The notes beneath the pieces were generated by a model. It saw nothing but the letters and a program-made list of their open reading frames with translations, made no database searches and had not been told where the DNA came from. Source: Coriolopsis trogii (lineage: Eukaryota > Basidiomycota > Agaricomycetes > Polyporales > Polyporaceae). Taken from it: a stretch of DNA of 64,000 bases. Both the position numbers and the translations under genes were made by a program. This document shows positions 34,011-45,449 of the stretch, in pieces (position 1 is the first letter of the stretch; each line of letters starts with the position of its first letter). The stretch lies in the NCBI GenBank assembly GCA_020543525.1, contig JAHYIO010000004.1, positions 372,001 to 436,000 of the forward strand, written 5' to 3'.

Positions 34011-35130
34011 CGCGGAAGAGTCAGCCCCCCAGGTGTTGCGGTGCAGACGGTTCGGAGCATGAAGGCTGAGTGCGCTTGTCGTTGTGGGCGCGCGTTCGCA
34101 AGGGATGCATCTACCCGTACGCGATCCGTATGGAAGACATGCAGGTCGGAGCGGACGTTCGTACGCTGGCGGACCTGGCCGAGTCCAGTCAGGCGTGTGG
34201 AGGGGATATAACTTTATGACAGGTTGGGTCGTTTGAGTTCGTCTTGATTCTACTCTTTTCCTCGCTCGAGCTCTCTTTACCAGAGGTACAGGTGTTAGTA
34301 TGTGATTCGCAGGCGCTGCCTGTTGTCGGAGATCCATGACGGTGGCCATCGGACCCTCGTTCCGCAATTGCATGGCCATAGTGCATCCTCCGTAGGTGAA
34401 TGCATGCGTCTTTGGGATCTGATTTTCTACGGTGACCTGTTGGAACCGCATGCCTAACACGATGCTAGTCATACTTCGCGTCATATCATAGTTCGCATCA
34501 TAACGCCGCGCCGGTGCGGAAGTGCGTGGTGGCGTGAGTCAACGCGCGTACGTTGGACAGACGACCGGGACGAGTACACTCGGACTCCTATAGCTTGCGA
34601 TGGAAACGCCAAAGAGGTGTAATTATACATGGGCTCGGGCACATGGAGGCGGGTGAGCATTTGTTCGCTATCACGGGGCTGTGTATCAACTTTAAACTTA
34701 CCGCCCTCATTCTGTCACGAAGGTCTTACTCGCAACCTTATGTCACGACTATACATGTAACTGACAGCTTCTGCGTGGCTCGTATGGCGGGATTTATTGG
34801 CAGCGAACTGGAGTATCACACGATTTGGCAGCCAACTGAGAGACTAAGACCTTGCATTCCCACTTTCGCCGGACGAGCCTTCCGAACATAGTGCAATTCT
34901 CTCCACCGCGGGATACGCACCTCTTCTATCATTGCGTCTGCATCGCCCATGACGTGAGCCATCTGTCCATTGCATGTGCGAATGGCAGTGTATGCGGGGT
35001 TCTCAGACCTCAGTGCTTCGGTCCTCGCGTCATAGCTACTGTAAAGCAGCTGGTTCGGTCAACGCTCCCTAGCCAACCTCTTCTCCCCCTGTCCCCTCCC
35101 TCCCCAAAGAGTGTTCTATCTGCTCTGACG
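34011..35130. other. Intergenic, no gene recognised
   Basis: May hold further debris of the BTB pseudogene up to about 34210, but I could not align it with confidence. The rest is unassigned and ends with the promoter of the next 7-TM gene. Confidence 0.4.
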
Positions 35131-36550
35131 ATGTCTGTGGAAGGCGGGCTGTCGCTGCCGCAAGCTGAGGTGCGATTTGGGGACACTTTTGTGGCCGTTT
35201 CTCCGATGACTCACTGTCCAAAACCGGCGAGCAGATTGTAGCGTTGTTCCTCGAGTCGCTCCTCTTCGGGGCGTTCGCCGTCCTGTATTTCATATCGATA
35301 TGGATTCTCATGTACAGACGCCAGTTCCCCGGGGCCTATGGGCGCACGAGAACGAACAAGTGGATGCTCGCGACGGCGACTACTATGTTTGTCCTGGCTA
35401 TCGCGGTGAGTTCGGTTTAATCTCACTGGGGCTCCAAGACTGAAGCGACTTTGTAGCATCTGGGCATCGACTTACAACGGGCCATTGACGCTTTCATTGT
35501 TCATGGTGATGTCCGGGATGGCACACAGAATTTTTATTCCAACCTGAGCAACCCCACACACGTTGCCAAGAGCGTCATCTATGGCGCCCAGACTCTCATT
35601 GGAGATAGCTTCGTAGTATGTGGATGCTCTTTCCATTCCTCGCGCATGACTGATGCCACAGTGATCTAGACATATCGTCTATACATCGTATGGGACCGGA
35701 AGCGGGCGATCGTGATACTCCCGATAGCCCTTCTCATAGGCTTTGCTGGTGAGTAAGATCGACTCGGAGATCAGCCGTATGGGGAGCACTGACGGACGCG
35801 ATTCGTATGAGTAGTCACTGTTTTTGGGCTCTGGCACGAGTTTGCCACCCAAGTCCAGTCCAGCGCTATCTGGTCATCAGACTTGAAGCCCTGGATCACC
35901 TCGTACTTCAGCCTGTCGCTGACTACGAACGTTATCGTGACAAGTAAGCACCTTTCCATCCGTTTCACAGGAGTCTCATCTTTACCGGGATCTGTAGCCC
36001 TCCTGGCAGGAAAGATCATATGGACGAATATGCGAGTGAAGAAGTACCGAGTAGGCTACGCATCGCTGGCCTACTCCGGGGTGGTCGAGACCATCGTGCA
36101 TTCTGCGGCAATCTACACAGTTGTGCTTGTATCGCTTCTAGCCACCTACCTCTCGGATTCGAACGCGCAGTACATCTGTCTTGACGCTACCCAGCCACTC
36201 ATTGTGAGCATTCCGTGCAGCTCTACGCCCCTCTGTATCGCATTGGGCTCAGTGCTGACTGTCGAACGCCGACACAGGGTATCGTGTTCACGCTAATCAT
36301 CATTCGTGTCGGACTGAATGACGCGGCCGAGTCGTCGAAAGGGCAGGTGGCTTTCCCCGTCCCTGGCAGTGGTTCACAAACTAGGAGCGGGAACAATCAA
36401 TTCCCTATGAAGCCGCTTGCGATCAACGTATCAGTGTCTACGACGCAGGACCACTCGAACTTTGATGCGTACGACCAGACGAACGATGTAGGGATCAAGA
36501 AAGAACCGGACCTGGAGAGCGGCGGGGACAAGAGCACACATACAAATTGA
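35131..36550 (+). CDS. Agaricomycete 7-TM membrane protein, paralogue 2
   Basis: Exons: 35131-35169, 35235-35405, 35457-35615, 35670-35748, 35815-35943, 35998-36203, 36278-36550; 351 residues. The first helix is LFLESLLFGAFAVLYFISIWILMY. Exon 3 ends AQTLIGDSFV, exon 4 starts TYRLYIVW, exon 6 carries a basic NMRVKKYR loop and the TIVHSAAIY helix, and exon 7 begins GIVFTLIIIRVGL. The cytosolic tail contains LAINVSVST and ends STHTN. It is the closest relative of the gene at 41,189, which has the same exon lengths apart from exon 2 (-9 nt) and exon 7 (+3 nt). Function unknown. It sits between two BTB pseudogenes. Confidence 0.88.
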
Positions 36551-36815
36551 TCGCTGAAGAGCTGTTGTCGGGAGAAAGTACTAGTTGTTTGCATATATTG
36601 AGTATCATGGCTATCGTTCAGTAACCAGACCGCTGAGTACTTGAGGAGCAAGTTTGGGGGGAATTTCCGACGGTGATGTTCGAGCCCGGGCGAACAAAAT
36701 AATCAGTAGACGCCCGAATACAGACGCATGTAACGCGGCACCACCCACCCTGTCTTCCACCATCCTGCCGTTGCCCTCTTCGAACTCTTGCTTCCGCTCA
36801 TCTTCGTCGTAACAA

Positions 36816-37871
36816 ATGACAGCGCGGGTGATGAGAAAGCGCCAACGAACGGTAAAGACAGCGCGCTGCGGAGGGTGCGCAAGCCGAGCCGTCCAAAGTT
36901 CCCGAGTGGGATGAAGAGTTCTGGTTCGAGGACGGCAACGTCACTCTCGTCGCCGGAAACGCAGCGTTCAAGGTCTACAAGGGTCCACTAGAGCACTCGC
37001 CTGTCTTTAAGGACATGTTCTCGATTTCGCAGCCGTGATGGCGACGATCCCCCCGACGTCTACAGTACCTCTCGTGGATGGCCCAGAGGAGATGAGACAT
37101 ATGCTGCGTGCGATCATGTCAGGAGAACAACTCAGGTGCGTGTTCCGACTCGTCGAGTTAGAGGGCCAGCGCGGGGGATCGCGCTGTGCAAGAGTCCGCC
37201 CCTGAGCCGCTCGCAGACCATTCGACGCAAAAGAGGCCCACTTCTACTCGTTGCGCGCGTGCGTTCGCATCGGACACAAGTACCAGATGGACGGCCTGGT
37301 GTCGGAAGCGATCAAGGTCTTGCGGAAGATATACCCTGCGGTCTACCTGTCGTGCCTCGAACGCAAGCACACGCTCCGGTCCGTCATCACGAATACGTCG
37401 TTCGCCATCGGCGTCGTCAACCTCGCCCGTTTCACCGGAGAGGACTCGTTGCTCCCGACTGCTCTGGCCGACTGCTGCGAGCTCGGTTACAGGATTGTCG
37501 ACGGCTTCCCGCTCGTGGAAGGCACCCCGGAGTACTCAGCACGGCCGACCTTGGGCTGTGCTTCGAGGCGACGCAGAGGCTCATAGAGGGGCGACTTCTG
37601 GCATCTCTCAAAATTCCAGGACCCGGATCCGGAGAAATGTCACCAACCGGTGTGGGACGGGGAGACTGTCGCTGATGCTCGGGCCGCAATCACGATGTCG
37701 TACCCTTTACACGGTCTCTGGCAGTCCTGGAAGAACAGCGGATACCTCGATGACTTATGTTCTAATTGCGAGGTGGAACTCAGAGTCAGAGATCAACAGC
37801 AGCTGATGGGGATATTCAAGCACTTGCCCGACATGGTGGGCGTCAATGTTGACGGGTGGGGGGATAAGTGA
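36816..37871 (+). pseudogene. BTB-domain protein, full length with several frameshifts
   Basis: All parts of the family are still visible in order but in shifting frames: leader from ATG 36816; WDEEFWFEDGNVTLVAG with AAFKVYKGPLEHSPVFKDMF, ending in a stop at about 37036; PEEMRHMLRAIMSGEQLR up to a GTGCGT donor near 37136; RIGHKYQMDGLVSEA through VVNLARFTGEDSLLPTAL; a shift, then ADLGLCFEATQRLIEGR; another shift, then the tail WKNSGYLDDLCSNCEVE to GVNVDGWGDK-stop at 37871. At least three indels and one premature stop separate it from an intact gene. The remnants are well preserved, so it died recently. Confidence 0.85.
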
Positions 37872-39107
37872 AAGCACGGAGGAAAGACCACTGTCGACGG
37901 AGAGTGTGTCGTGAATTGGCCACTGACCTAGGCGTCCGCGCGCCCTGCTGTTTTCGTACGAGAGGGATGAATCGTTCCCTATGCGGTTACAGTCTGAGGT
38001 GAGTAGGCATCGTCTGGATTGTTCGCGTGGCCATTGAATATTGTGGGTAGATATTTATCTCTTACAACGTTCAGGCGGTGCTTCATCACCGGTAGTGTGG
38101 CAAGGAAGTCCCATCGGCATCAACGTCTCCGTTCTCAGCCCGTTATCTGGTCTCGGCTAGACAGAGGAGATATCTCCTGCCCGTGTCTTTCATCGAGATT
38201 ATGTGTCCATAGTCATCGTGCAAATGAGCCCTACCAGGGACTTTCCCTCCTGGGATGGTTCTATGCCGAGACGTGGTCGTCTAAGCTTGGCTCTCTACGA
38301 TGGTGCGCTCAAGCACGCGTCGCGGCAATGCTGCTCGCCGTATGTGCCCGTTCGTATTGGCGTTAGACTTGGAGATGCCTGGATGCAGGACAGTATCGGC
38401 GATGAGTAGCCACTGGCATAATATACCTAAAGGCCCCTTTCTCCCCGCCATTGGTATTTCTCGTGCTGTCTGCCGTTGGATATTGATTACCTGGCGAATC
38501 GACCGTGCATAGAGTCGATTACACGTTGCACTGTGAGTTGTCAACTCAGTCACGAAGTGGTTTTGACTCTCCTGTATACCTTCCAGACTTCAGAAGAATA
38601 GCATACATCCCACCGTCATCGGCATGTGGATCAAGTGGGAATAGCCGGCCTCCCGGTGCTGAAGTTGAGTTCGAGAAGTCAAAGTATGCCGTGAACAGCT
38701 CCACTCCCAACAGAAGTGCGTAGGTCCGTCGGCGGGTATCGGAGGTGCGCCCCGGCGGTGGTATTCGACCGCTTTCCGCACGGAGGACTTTCACGTTGGG
38801 TGGTTATGCCTCGACGAACTCTGCGTCGCGGATAACTCTCGCTTCGTAAGTACGCCACAACGCTCTCGGTAAAGACAGCCAATTGAAGCAGTCAAAGCGA
38901 CCTCGAGGCCCGGACGCGAATGCGCCAAGCGAGCGAGCGATTCAAGGTGAGCATTCTGGTATACTCACAAGTCGTAATCTGACCGGAGACCGACGTCGCC
39001 TGACGACAGGCGCATTACGGCACTCTACGTACGTACTGCGAGTCTTCTGCCTGTCGGCTGTCGCTCATGGTACTGATGTTTTCCCTCACCTGCCAGGGTC
39101 CCAGTGG
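37872..39107. other. Intergenic, no gene recognised
   Basis: No family resemblance on either strand, up to the MITE insertion site. Confidence 0.4.
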
Positions 39108-39115
39108 GTTCGAGT

Positions 39116-39585
39116 AGGACCCCCGATAATCCTCACAGACCCCTGATCCCTTGTCCGGATCAGACTGGAGGGCCCGGAGGGGGTATGCTGGATCCTTGTC
39201 CGGATCAAAGCCGCCCACTTTAGGTTGAGAGGCCGGATCCTTCGTCCGGACTAGAGGGCGCCTGTCCGGATCGGCGCTTATAAGACGGTCCCTTATACGC
39301 ACTGTGCAACAGTATAGCAATGCAGATTATACAAATCAAAGTTTGAAAAAGCCTTTATGAGACATTTCAGCTCAATTCCCCGTGAAATAGTGACAAAATT
39401 TAGCCAACCAAGTACTTGAGAATAGACGCCTTCCGGATGCTCATGGGCGCTTACGGGCGCTTAGCGTAGGCCAGAGGCGTTGTCCGGATCAAACTGCTCC
39501 GTAGACGCTCAAAATCTGTCCGGATCAGACCTCGCCAAATCGCCCTCGCCAGGATCTGGCCTCTGTGAGGATTATCGGGGGTCCT
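39116..39585. mobile_element. hAT-like MITE, 470 bp, with 8-bp target duplication
   Basis: Perfect 24-bp terminal inverted repeats beginning AGGACCCCCGATAATC at 39116 and inverted at 39562-39585. They are flanked by an exact 8-bp direct repeat GTTCGAGT (39108-39115 and 39586-39593). The inside carries about seven copies of TCCGGA(T/C) close to both ends, resembling the subterminal transposase-binding repeats of hAT elements. There is no transposase gene, so it would need a helper in trans. Eight-bp duplications are typical of hAT elements, but also of a few other fungal superfamilies such as KDZ, so the superfamily is probable rather than certain. Confidence 0.9.
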
Positions 39586-39593
39586 GTTCGAGT

Positions 39594-41188
39594 CTCAGAA
39601 TTGCCACCCTTTTGCCGTCGTATCGCTGCGTCTCTGCTCCGGCTTACTTGTGCAGGTCCATGATAGGGCTGGAAATGCTGTGTGTGAGTATCCATCTGTT
39701 CCGTAATTGTCAAAGAGTGGCAGTGGGACCGTTCGCGAGCTTCAGCCCAGTCGTGTCTATATTTGCGACTTGTCTGATCCTGCTGTTCTGTTCACAGTCA
39801 GAGACGACCCCGGCTCGCCTATCGACAAGTCTCGCCTGTCATTCCTCGAGCGTATCTTGGCAGCTGACCGCGTATCGTAGGTGCACCAACCATCACCCAG
39901 GTGGGATGCCGTTCACTTGGCCCTCAGAATGAGAGCCGAGCGAAGGCTAGGCGGGGCCTAGGGCAAAGTCGGTTCGCATGTGGCTTGCGACCAGAACAAG
40001 GTCGGTTTGGTCATTGGACAGCGCTCTGTCGAGCAGTGCTGTCATGTCTGACACGGTGAGAAACGCAGCCGTCATGAGCCGCGTGGTCAAGGGACTTGGT
40101 GTCATGACGGTTTCAAGGTGCGTATGTCGACCTGGAATGATGTGGGTCTCGGACGACTTACCTCCCCCTCTCCTATATGACAAGGGAGAGCTAGAGCGCA
40201 AATGATCCACTCTGCATGATGTCGTACGTAGCTCTCCGCTCTCGTGCTATCATCATTCACATGGTTTAGCTACGCATTCTTCTTCCTTCGGTGTGGATTA
40301 GGCGAGAACAAAATCATCTGATCGGCACGAAGGGACGAAGCTTCGAAGAACCAGAACGTAATGCCGGTTGTTTGAATGGCAACGAGCTACAGTCCTGATT
40401 CTCCCAGCGCAATAGCGTCCGTCCAGAGCGATATCAAATCGCATGTATATTGACCTTGACTCTCTGCTCTAGTCGTCACTGTTCATCTCAGACAGAGCCC
40501 TCACGATGTCAGCCTGATGCGCAGAGGCCGACAGAACCCATACCTTTTCCCGCATCATGATACGTGCGGAAGGTCGCGAAGCACCACTGAATGCCGCGAT
40601 GATGTTGCGTATTAGACGGCGACACATGGCTCGTCAGTCAGGAAACGGACGATGAGATACCTGGAGACTCAAAGGGCGTGGAGAAAGGTAAGCCATTGAT
40701 ATGGCCATGACGGACCTGTCGGATCACAACGCATCTGTGCCACGAAGGTCTCTCGCAGTCTCTTGAATGGCGACGAAGTGCGCTAACCTATTATGCCCGA
40801 GAGCCCGACTCCTCATGCAGCATACGCCACGGTAATCATGGCCCTAGAGAAGTGCGGAAGTCAGTGATAGGTAGCATCAGGAATACCGTGAGGAATCATG
40901 ATGCCACAGTACATGGTGAGTAGCTGAGTGCGCTCCGGGAAGGACAGAAATAACTCACCCCGATCAGTCAGAGAATTCGAACAGAGCTTCTATCACTACG
41001 CATGCATCGCCCGCAAAATCAGTTGCCAACCCGTGAATCATTTGTATTCGCACGAACCTTAACTTGCCCTCCGAGCGTCTGCTCGAGCAGCTTTCTTCTC
41101 ATGGGTCCCTTAATAGCGGCTGGTCTGCCTCTTGACCCCTTGTCAGAATCCTCCCTTCCTCCACCGGAGTGTCCTGTGCACCCTAGCG
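39594..41188. other. Intergenic, no gene recognised
   Basis: About 1.6 kb with only short open frames. The right end is the promoter of the 7-TM gene at 41189 and resembles the region before 35131 (shared CT-rich blocks), consistent with tandem duplication. Confidence 0.4.
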
Positions 41189-42605
41189 ATGTCTGCGGAT
41201 GATGTGCTCCCACTCCGGCGAGCTGAGGTACGTCTCCTATCGATTCTCGTCTTGTCATGTGCAGCTGACAGACGGCTCAATGCTACAGCTCATATCTTTA
41301 TTTCTTGAATCGCTCCTTTTTGGCGCATTTGCCGTCTTGTACTTTATTTCGGTATGGATCCTCATGTACAGAAGACAACTCCATGGGCGCACGAAGACAA
41401 ACAAGTGGATGCTCGCGACGGTGACCACAATGTTTGTCTTAGCCATAGCGGTGAGCCGCGCTATGCCATTACTTTTCTATCTTGTCCGCCGAGCTAACAT
41501 GCATATCAGCATTTGTGCTTTGATGTTCAGCGAGCCATAGAAGGATTCATTGTCCATGGCGGCACCCCGGACGGCACGAACGCGTTCTACTCTCGCCTGA
41601 GCAACCCTACGCATGTCGCAAAATCAACTATATACATCACTCAGACTCTCGTTGGGGACGGTTTTGTGGTATGCCTATGTGACTCTCTCTCATTGTACAT
41701 TCCAGCTAATCATGACGTCCCCTAGACATACCGCCTCTATGTCGTATGGAATCGGATGCGGGCCATCGCCTTTCTCCCGCTAGCCATGCTAGCGGGGTCT
41801 GCCGGTAAGTGCATTTAAGACACCTCGCGAGTTAGATAGCGCTAACATTGGGAAACCCAGTCGCGGGCTATGGGATTTGCTACGAACTCACGCAGGTGAA
41901 GGAGTCGGACGCCATCTTCGCACAGAACCTCCAGCCTTGGATCACGTCGTTCTTCAGCCTCTCGCTAACCACGAACGTCCTTGCTACGAGTGAGCACTTC
42001 TTGTACATTTCTCCCTCCACAGCAGTCTCCAATTTGCGCTGCATCATAGTCCTCGTGACAGGAAAGATCATTTGGTCGAATCAGCGAGTGAAGAAGTACC
42101 GCGCTGGGTACGCTGCCTTGACGCATTCCGGCGTCATAGAGACCATTGTGCAATCCGCAGCGATCTATTCTGCTGCGCTCGTGTCGCTCCTCGCCACCTA
42201 CGTCTCGGGGTCCAACGCGCAGTACATCTGCCTCGACGCTCTACAGCCACTGATCGTGAGCCTACCTCCTCTTCCTCTTCCTCTCACTGTCTTACGTTTT
42301 GTGCGCGCTCCCACTGACTCCCGACCCAGGGCATCGTCTTCACCCTCATCATCATCCGCGTCGGGCTGAACGAGACGGCAAGCTCGTCGAGAGGACAGGC
42401 TGATTCCCGTGTGACCGGGGCCGCTGTTGTGGGCGGGAACGGACCCAGTGGACACCAGTTCCCTATGCGACCGCTCGCGATCAATGTGTCTGTTTCCAAG
42501 ACGCACGATCGCTCTAGCTTCGAGGCATATGACCAGAAGGACATCGTACATGTCAAGAATGGCCTAGATCTGGAGAGCGGCGACAGCAGCACGCACACCC
42601 CCTGA
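41189..42605 (+). CDS. Agaricomycete 7-TM membrane protein, paralogue 3
   Basis: Exons: 41189-41227, 41289-41450, 41510-41668, 41726-41804, 41861-41989, 42050-42255, 42330-42605; 349 residues. Nearly the same build as paralogue 2: LFLESLLFGAFAVLYFISVW, TQTLVGDGFV / TYRLYVVW, FFSLSLTTNVLAT, GKIIWSNQRVKKYR, TIVQSAAIYSAALVSLL, GIVFTLIIIRVGLN. The tail has LAINVSVSKT and ends STHTP. Seven hydrophobic segments are expected, with the basic loop and tail in the cytosol. Function unknown. The sequence is cleaner than that of its BTB neighbours, with no frame defects. Confidence 0.9.
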
Positions 42606-42864
42606 CTCCCAACGAGGTCTAGGGAATGACTGTGACTCTGACGGACAACAGACGTCGTGCAATTGTGATGTAAGATGGGAAGGAAGTGTGCCTGTCCAAA
42701 TACCGCTACTATTATGATGAATACCTGACTCCTTTCGTTCGTGCTGCGTCCGAGTAGACAGATCTTTGTGGTAGTAGACTTGGCGGCTTCGTATGATGCA
42801 CCAATCACGTTATGGATTTCCCACTGGTGTTCTCACCAGTCCTCGATCACAGATCAGGGAGTGG

Positions 42865-42981
42865 GTCGCAGAATACACTCTATGCAAGGTGTGCAAGGAC
42901 GGCCTCCTTTCTCGGGACCTCGAGGAACGTCGAACACTTTGGAAGAGGTATCTCAAGGTTTTGAATGGCGAGGTAGAGTAA
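42865..42981 (+). pseudogene. BTB-domain protein, C-terminal tail fragment
   Basis: The frame ending at the TAA (42979-42981) reads LCKVCKDGLLSRDLEERR then TLWKRYLKVLN, the Cys-x-x-Cys plus amphipathic helix that closes BTB proteins in this window. Nothing of the BTB fold or the middle helices is found upstream within the 260 bp after the 7-TM gene. It is an isolated fragment. Confidence 0.75.
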
Positions 42982-43095
42982 TATAGTAGAGGATCGTGAC
43001 TACTGTGTGTTTGTCTGGGGTGTCTAAGTCGTATGTAGGAGGCCGAGTCTCGGGTCGCGCTATACATCCAGCTGTCGAATCTCTACAATACCATC

Positions 43096-45449
43096 CTACA
43101 TTCCATATATCAATGTTCTCCCGTCCAGCGTGAATTGCATGAGCGTCACCGCAGTGGAACGATCGCGGGCAAGCGTGAACATCGCTATCTCGGATCCGTC
43201 GCAGACTGCGCCGACATGTACCACTCCCTCTCCATCATCGTACGCGACGTGCTCTCCAGTCGGAGACAGGCAGAACACCCCTCCACTTCCGACTCCGGCT
43301 GCAAACGTGATCCTCTGCAGAGTTTCCGGTCCCGTTTCCTTCCAGCTCCATATGGTGACCGTCCTGTTCGATTTGTCGACAAGTAACACGTGGGACCCAT
43401 CCGGCGAGAAAGCGGCCGCGGAGAAGTCATCCTCCGGACGCTCTAACGATGCGATCGGCTCCAGAGTCTCCATGTCCAACACACGGGCCTTCCCACCAGA
43501 ATGTCCAGTGACGAGTCGCCTGCCCTCGCCGTCGAATGCGAACGCGTCCGCTGCCACGGTTGTATCGGACAACAGTGGCCTCATGACGTCCGGATCTTCA
43601 CTGCGGAGCGACCGGATGTCCCACGCGTGGAAAGACGAGAACGTCCCAGCCGAAAGCCAATCTGCGTCCGGGGAGAAGACAATTCGACGCAGCGGTGGCC
43701 CTGGGTACTGCAGAGCTAGTTTAGGGTCGATGTTCTGGCTGTAGAGCGTGTAGATGGGCATGATACCCCGCAAGTTACTATCGATGGAGAGGATATCCTG
43801 ATTCCATAGGCATATCGCCCCCGTGACGGAGCAGGCTGCGATATAAGCGCCGTCCGTGGACCACGCGAGAGTCTGTATCGACATGTTGTGCGGATAGACG
43901 GCGAGTTGTTGGGATACGTCGCAGCGTGGGATGTTCATGAGATTAACGGTGGAGGAGAAATCCACAGCCCATGCCAGCAGCTGACTGGCGGGGGAGAAGG
44001 CGAGAGCGATCTGAGGATCAGTCTCCAGTCCGTACCGCCATGATAGTTCATCAACAAGTTTGCCAGCCTGAAGGTCCCACAGGATCGTCGTCTGAGCAGC
44101 CGTGGCCGCCCATCTACCGTTTGGCGAAACTGCCAACGCACTGACTCTGCGATGGCATCCGTGACCGTTAGGGAGGTTGTCCTCATCTCCCCCCCATCCT
44201 TCAAGGCCATCGTTTGAATGAGCCCGCGTGTCGGAATCGTAGAATAGGTGCATACCTTGCGCAGAGCACATCACATAAATCCTCTTTCGGCTGTTTAGCA
44301 TCGGAAACAGATCCGCCAGCCGATAAGACCAATATTTCCAACTATCACGATTGCAGGAGACGAAGTCAAACCAGACCTCGGCGTTCGGTATACGTGACAG
44401 AACTTCGTCAAGCTCTCGAGCTTGATAGTAAGCGTTGTCGTGTATGAAATCCTCCGAGAGCTTTCTCTGGGTGGAATCTATAGGAATCTGTATGGTGATC
44501 ATCCGCAAGGCCTTGAAGTCGATGTCTTCCACAACACGTCTTACAATGCGCAGAGAGAGCGAGAGAGTGCCAACGTCGTATGTGTGTGCAAGGTGTATTT
44601 TGAGATACTGAAGGTTCCTAAGCCCAAATCGTATAGCTTGAAGTACTAAAAGGCAGTGAGTGGAAGATAACGGATGCCGTCGGAGGCTGTCACGCACCAT
44701 CCTGTTCCATGATTCCTGTTGTCGAAAAAGTGAAGTCTGCCAAAGATAACGACCGAGTTGCCAGATACGCGAGTGCGCGTATGGCCTGGTGATTGCACAT
44801 GTCGGACATCTGTACTCTGTCAGAACAGCAGAACAGCAGATACGAGCATACTTAGGCTCACCTCTAACTTAGTTATACCGATATTACTCATGGGCCGCTC
44901 CAAGGACCCAAGAGCGTCCGTCGTGCCAACTCTGATCGCGTAGCAGCGAAGGTCAAGGAGTCCGGGGAGGCTGCAAACAAGCCGCACGAGCTCGCGCTCC
45001 GTTCTGAACAAAATATCGTGCAGAATTAACTGTGCAACCGAAGCCCATTGACGAGACGTCGCTAACAGGTGGCGGCTGCAGGATAAGGCAGTATCGAAAC
45101 TCCCCGTATCCCTGAACCTCCAGCAGCGGAGATAAGGGAGTTTAGGGAGGAGGACGACAGACGCGAGCTCAAAGAGCGTCTCCGCATGGTTCTCGCTGCG
45201 GGCGGTCATGACGGTGACCCTGTGAATGTATGAGCGTATATCAAGCTTCGAATCCAAGAGATCGCAGAACGGGGCAAGGTCTCTCCTATGCTCGATGCAG
45301 ACACTGTAGAAGAGATGACGACGAGCGCGGAGGGACCATCGGGTGCACACGACGGAGCACTGGTCGAGCGCACGTCGATCGACGCGAAGCCAGTCGATTA
45401 TATGCTCCTCCATCTCTATGGGGAGTTTCTGAGTTCCAGAGACGACCAT
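43096..45449 (-). CDS. F-box-like / WD40 beta-propeller protein, copy B, with premature stop
   Basis: Exons: 45449-44862, 44809-44698, 44645-43096; 749 residues. It is co-linear with copy A with identical exon 1 and exon 2 lengths. The N-terminal F-box-like segment is LPIEMEEHIIDWL, the leucine-rich middle is moderately diverged, and the C-terminal blades are almost identical. The last codon before the stop is the Met of LIYGM. Copy A continues with 12 further residues, and here the next codon is TAG (43098-43096). Downstream the frame continues DGIVEIRQLDV to a second stop at 43062-43060, so the stop is a recent single-base change that trims the last blade strand. The protein may still fold. 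It lies in opposite orientation to copy A, about 21.6 kb away. Confidence 0.85.
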
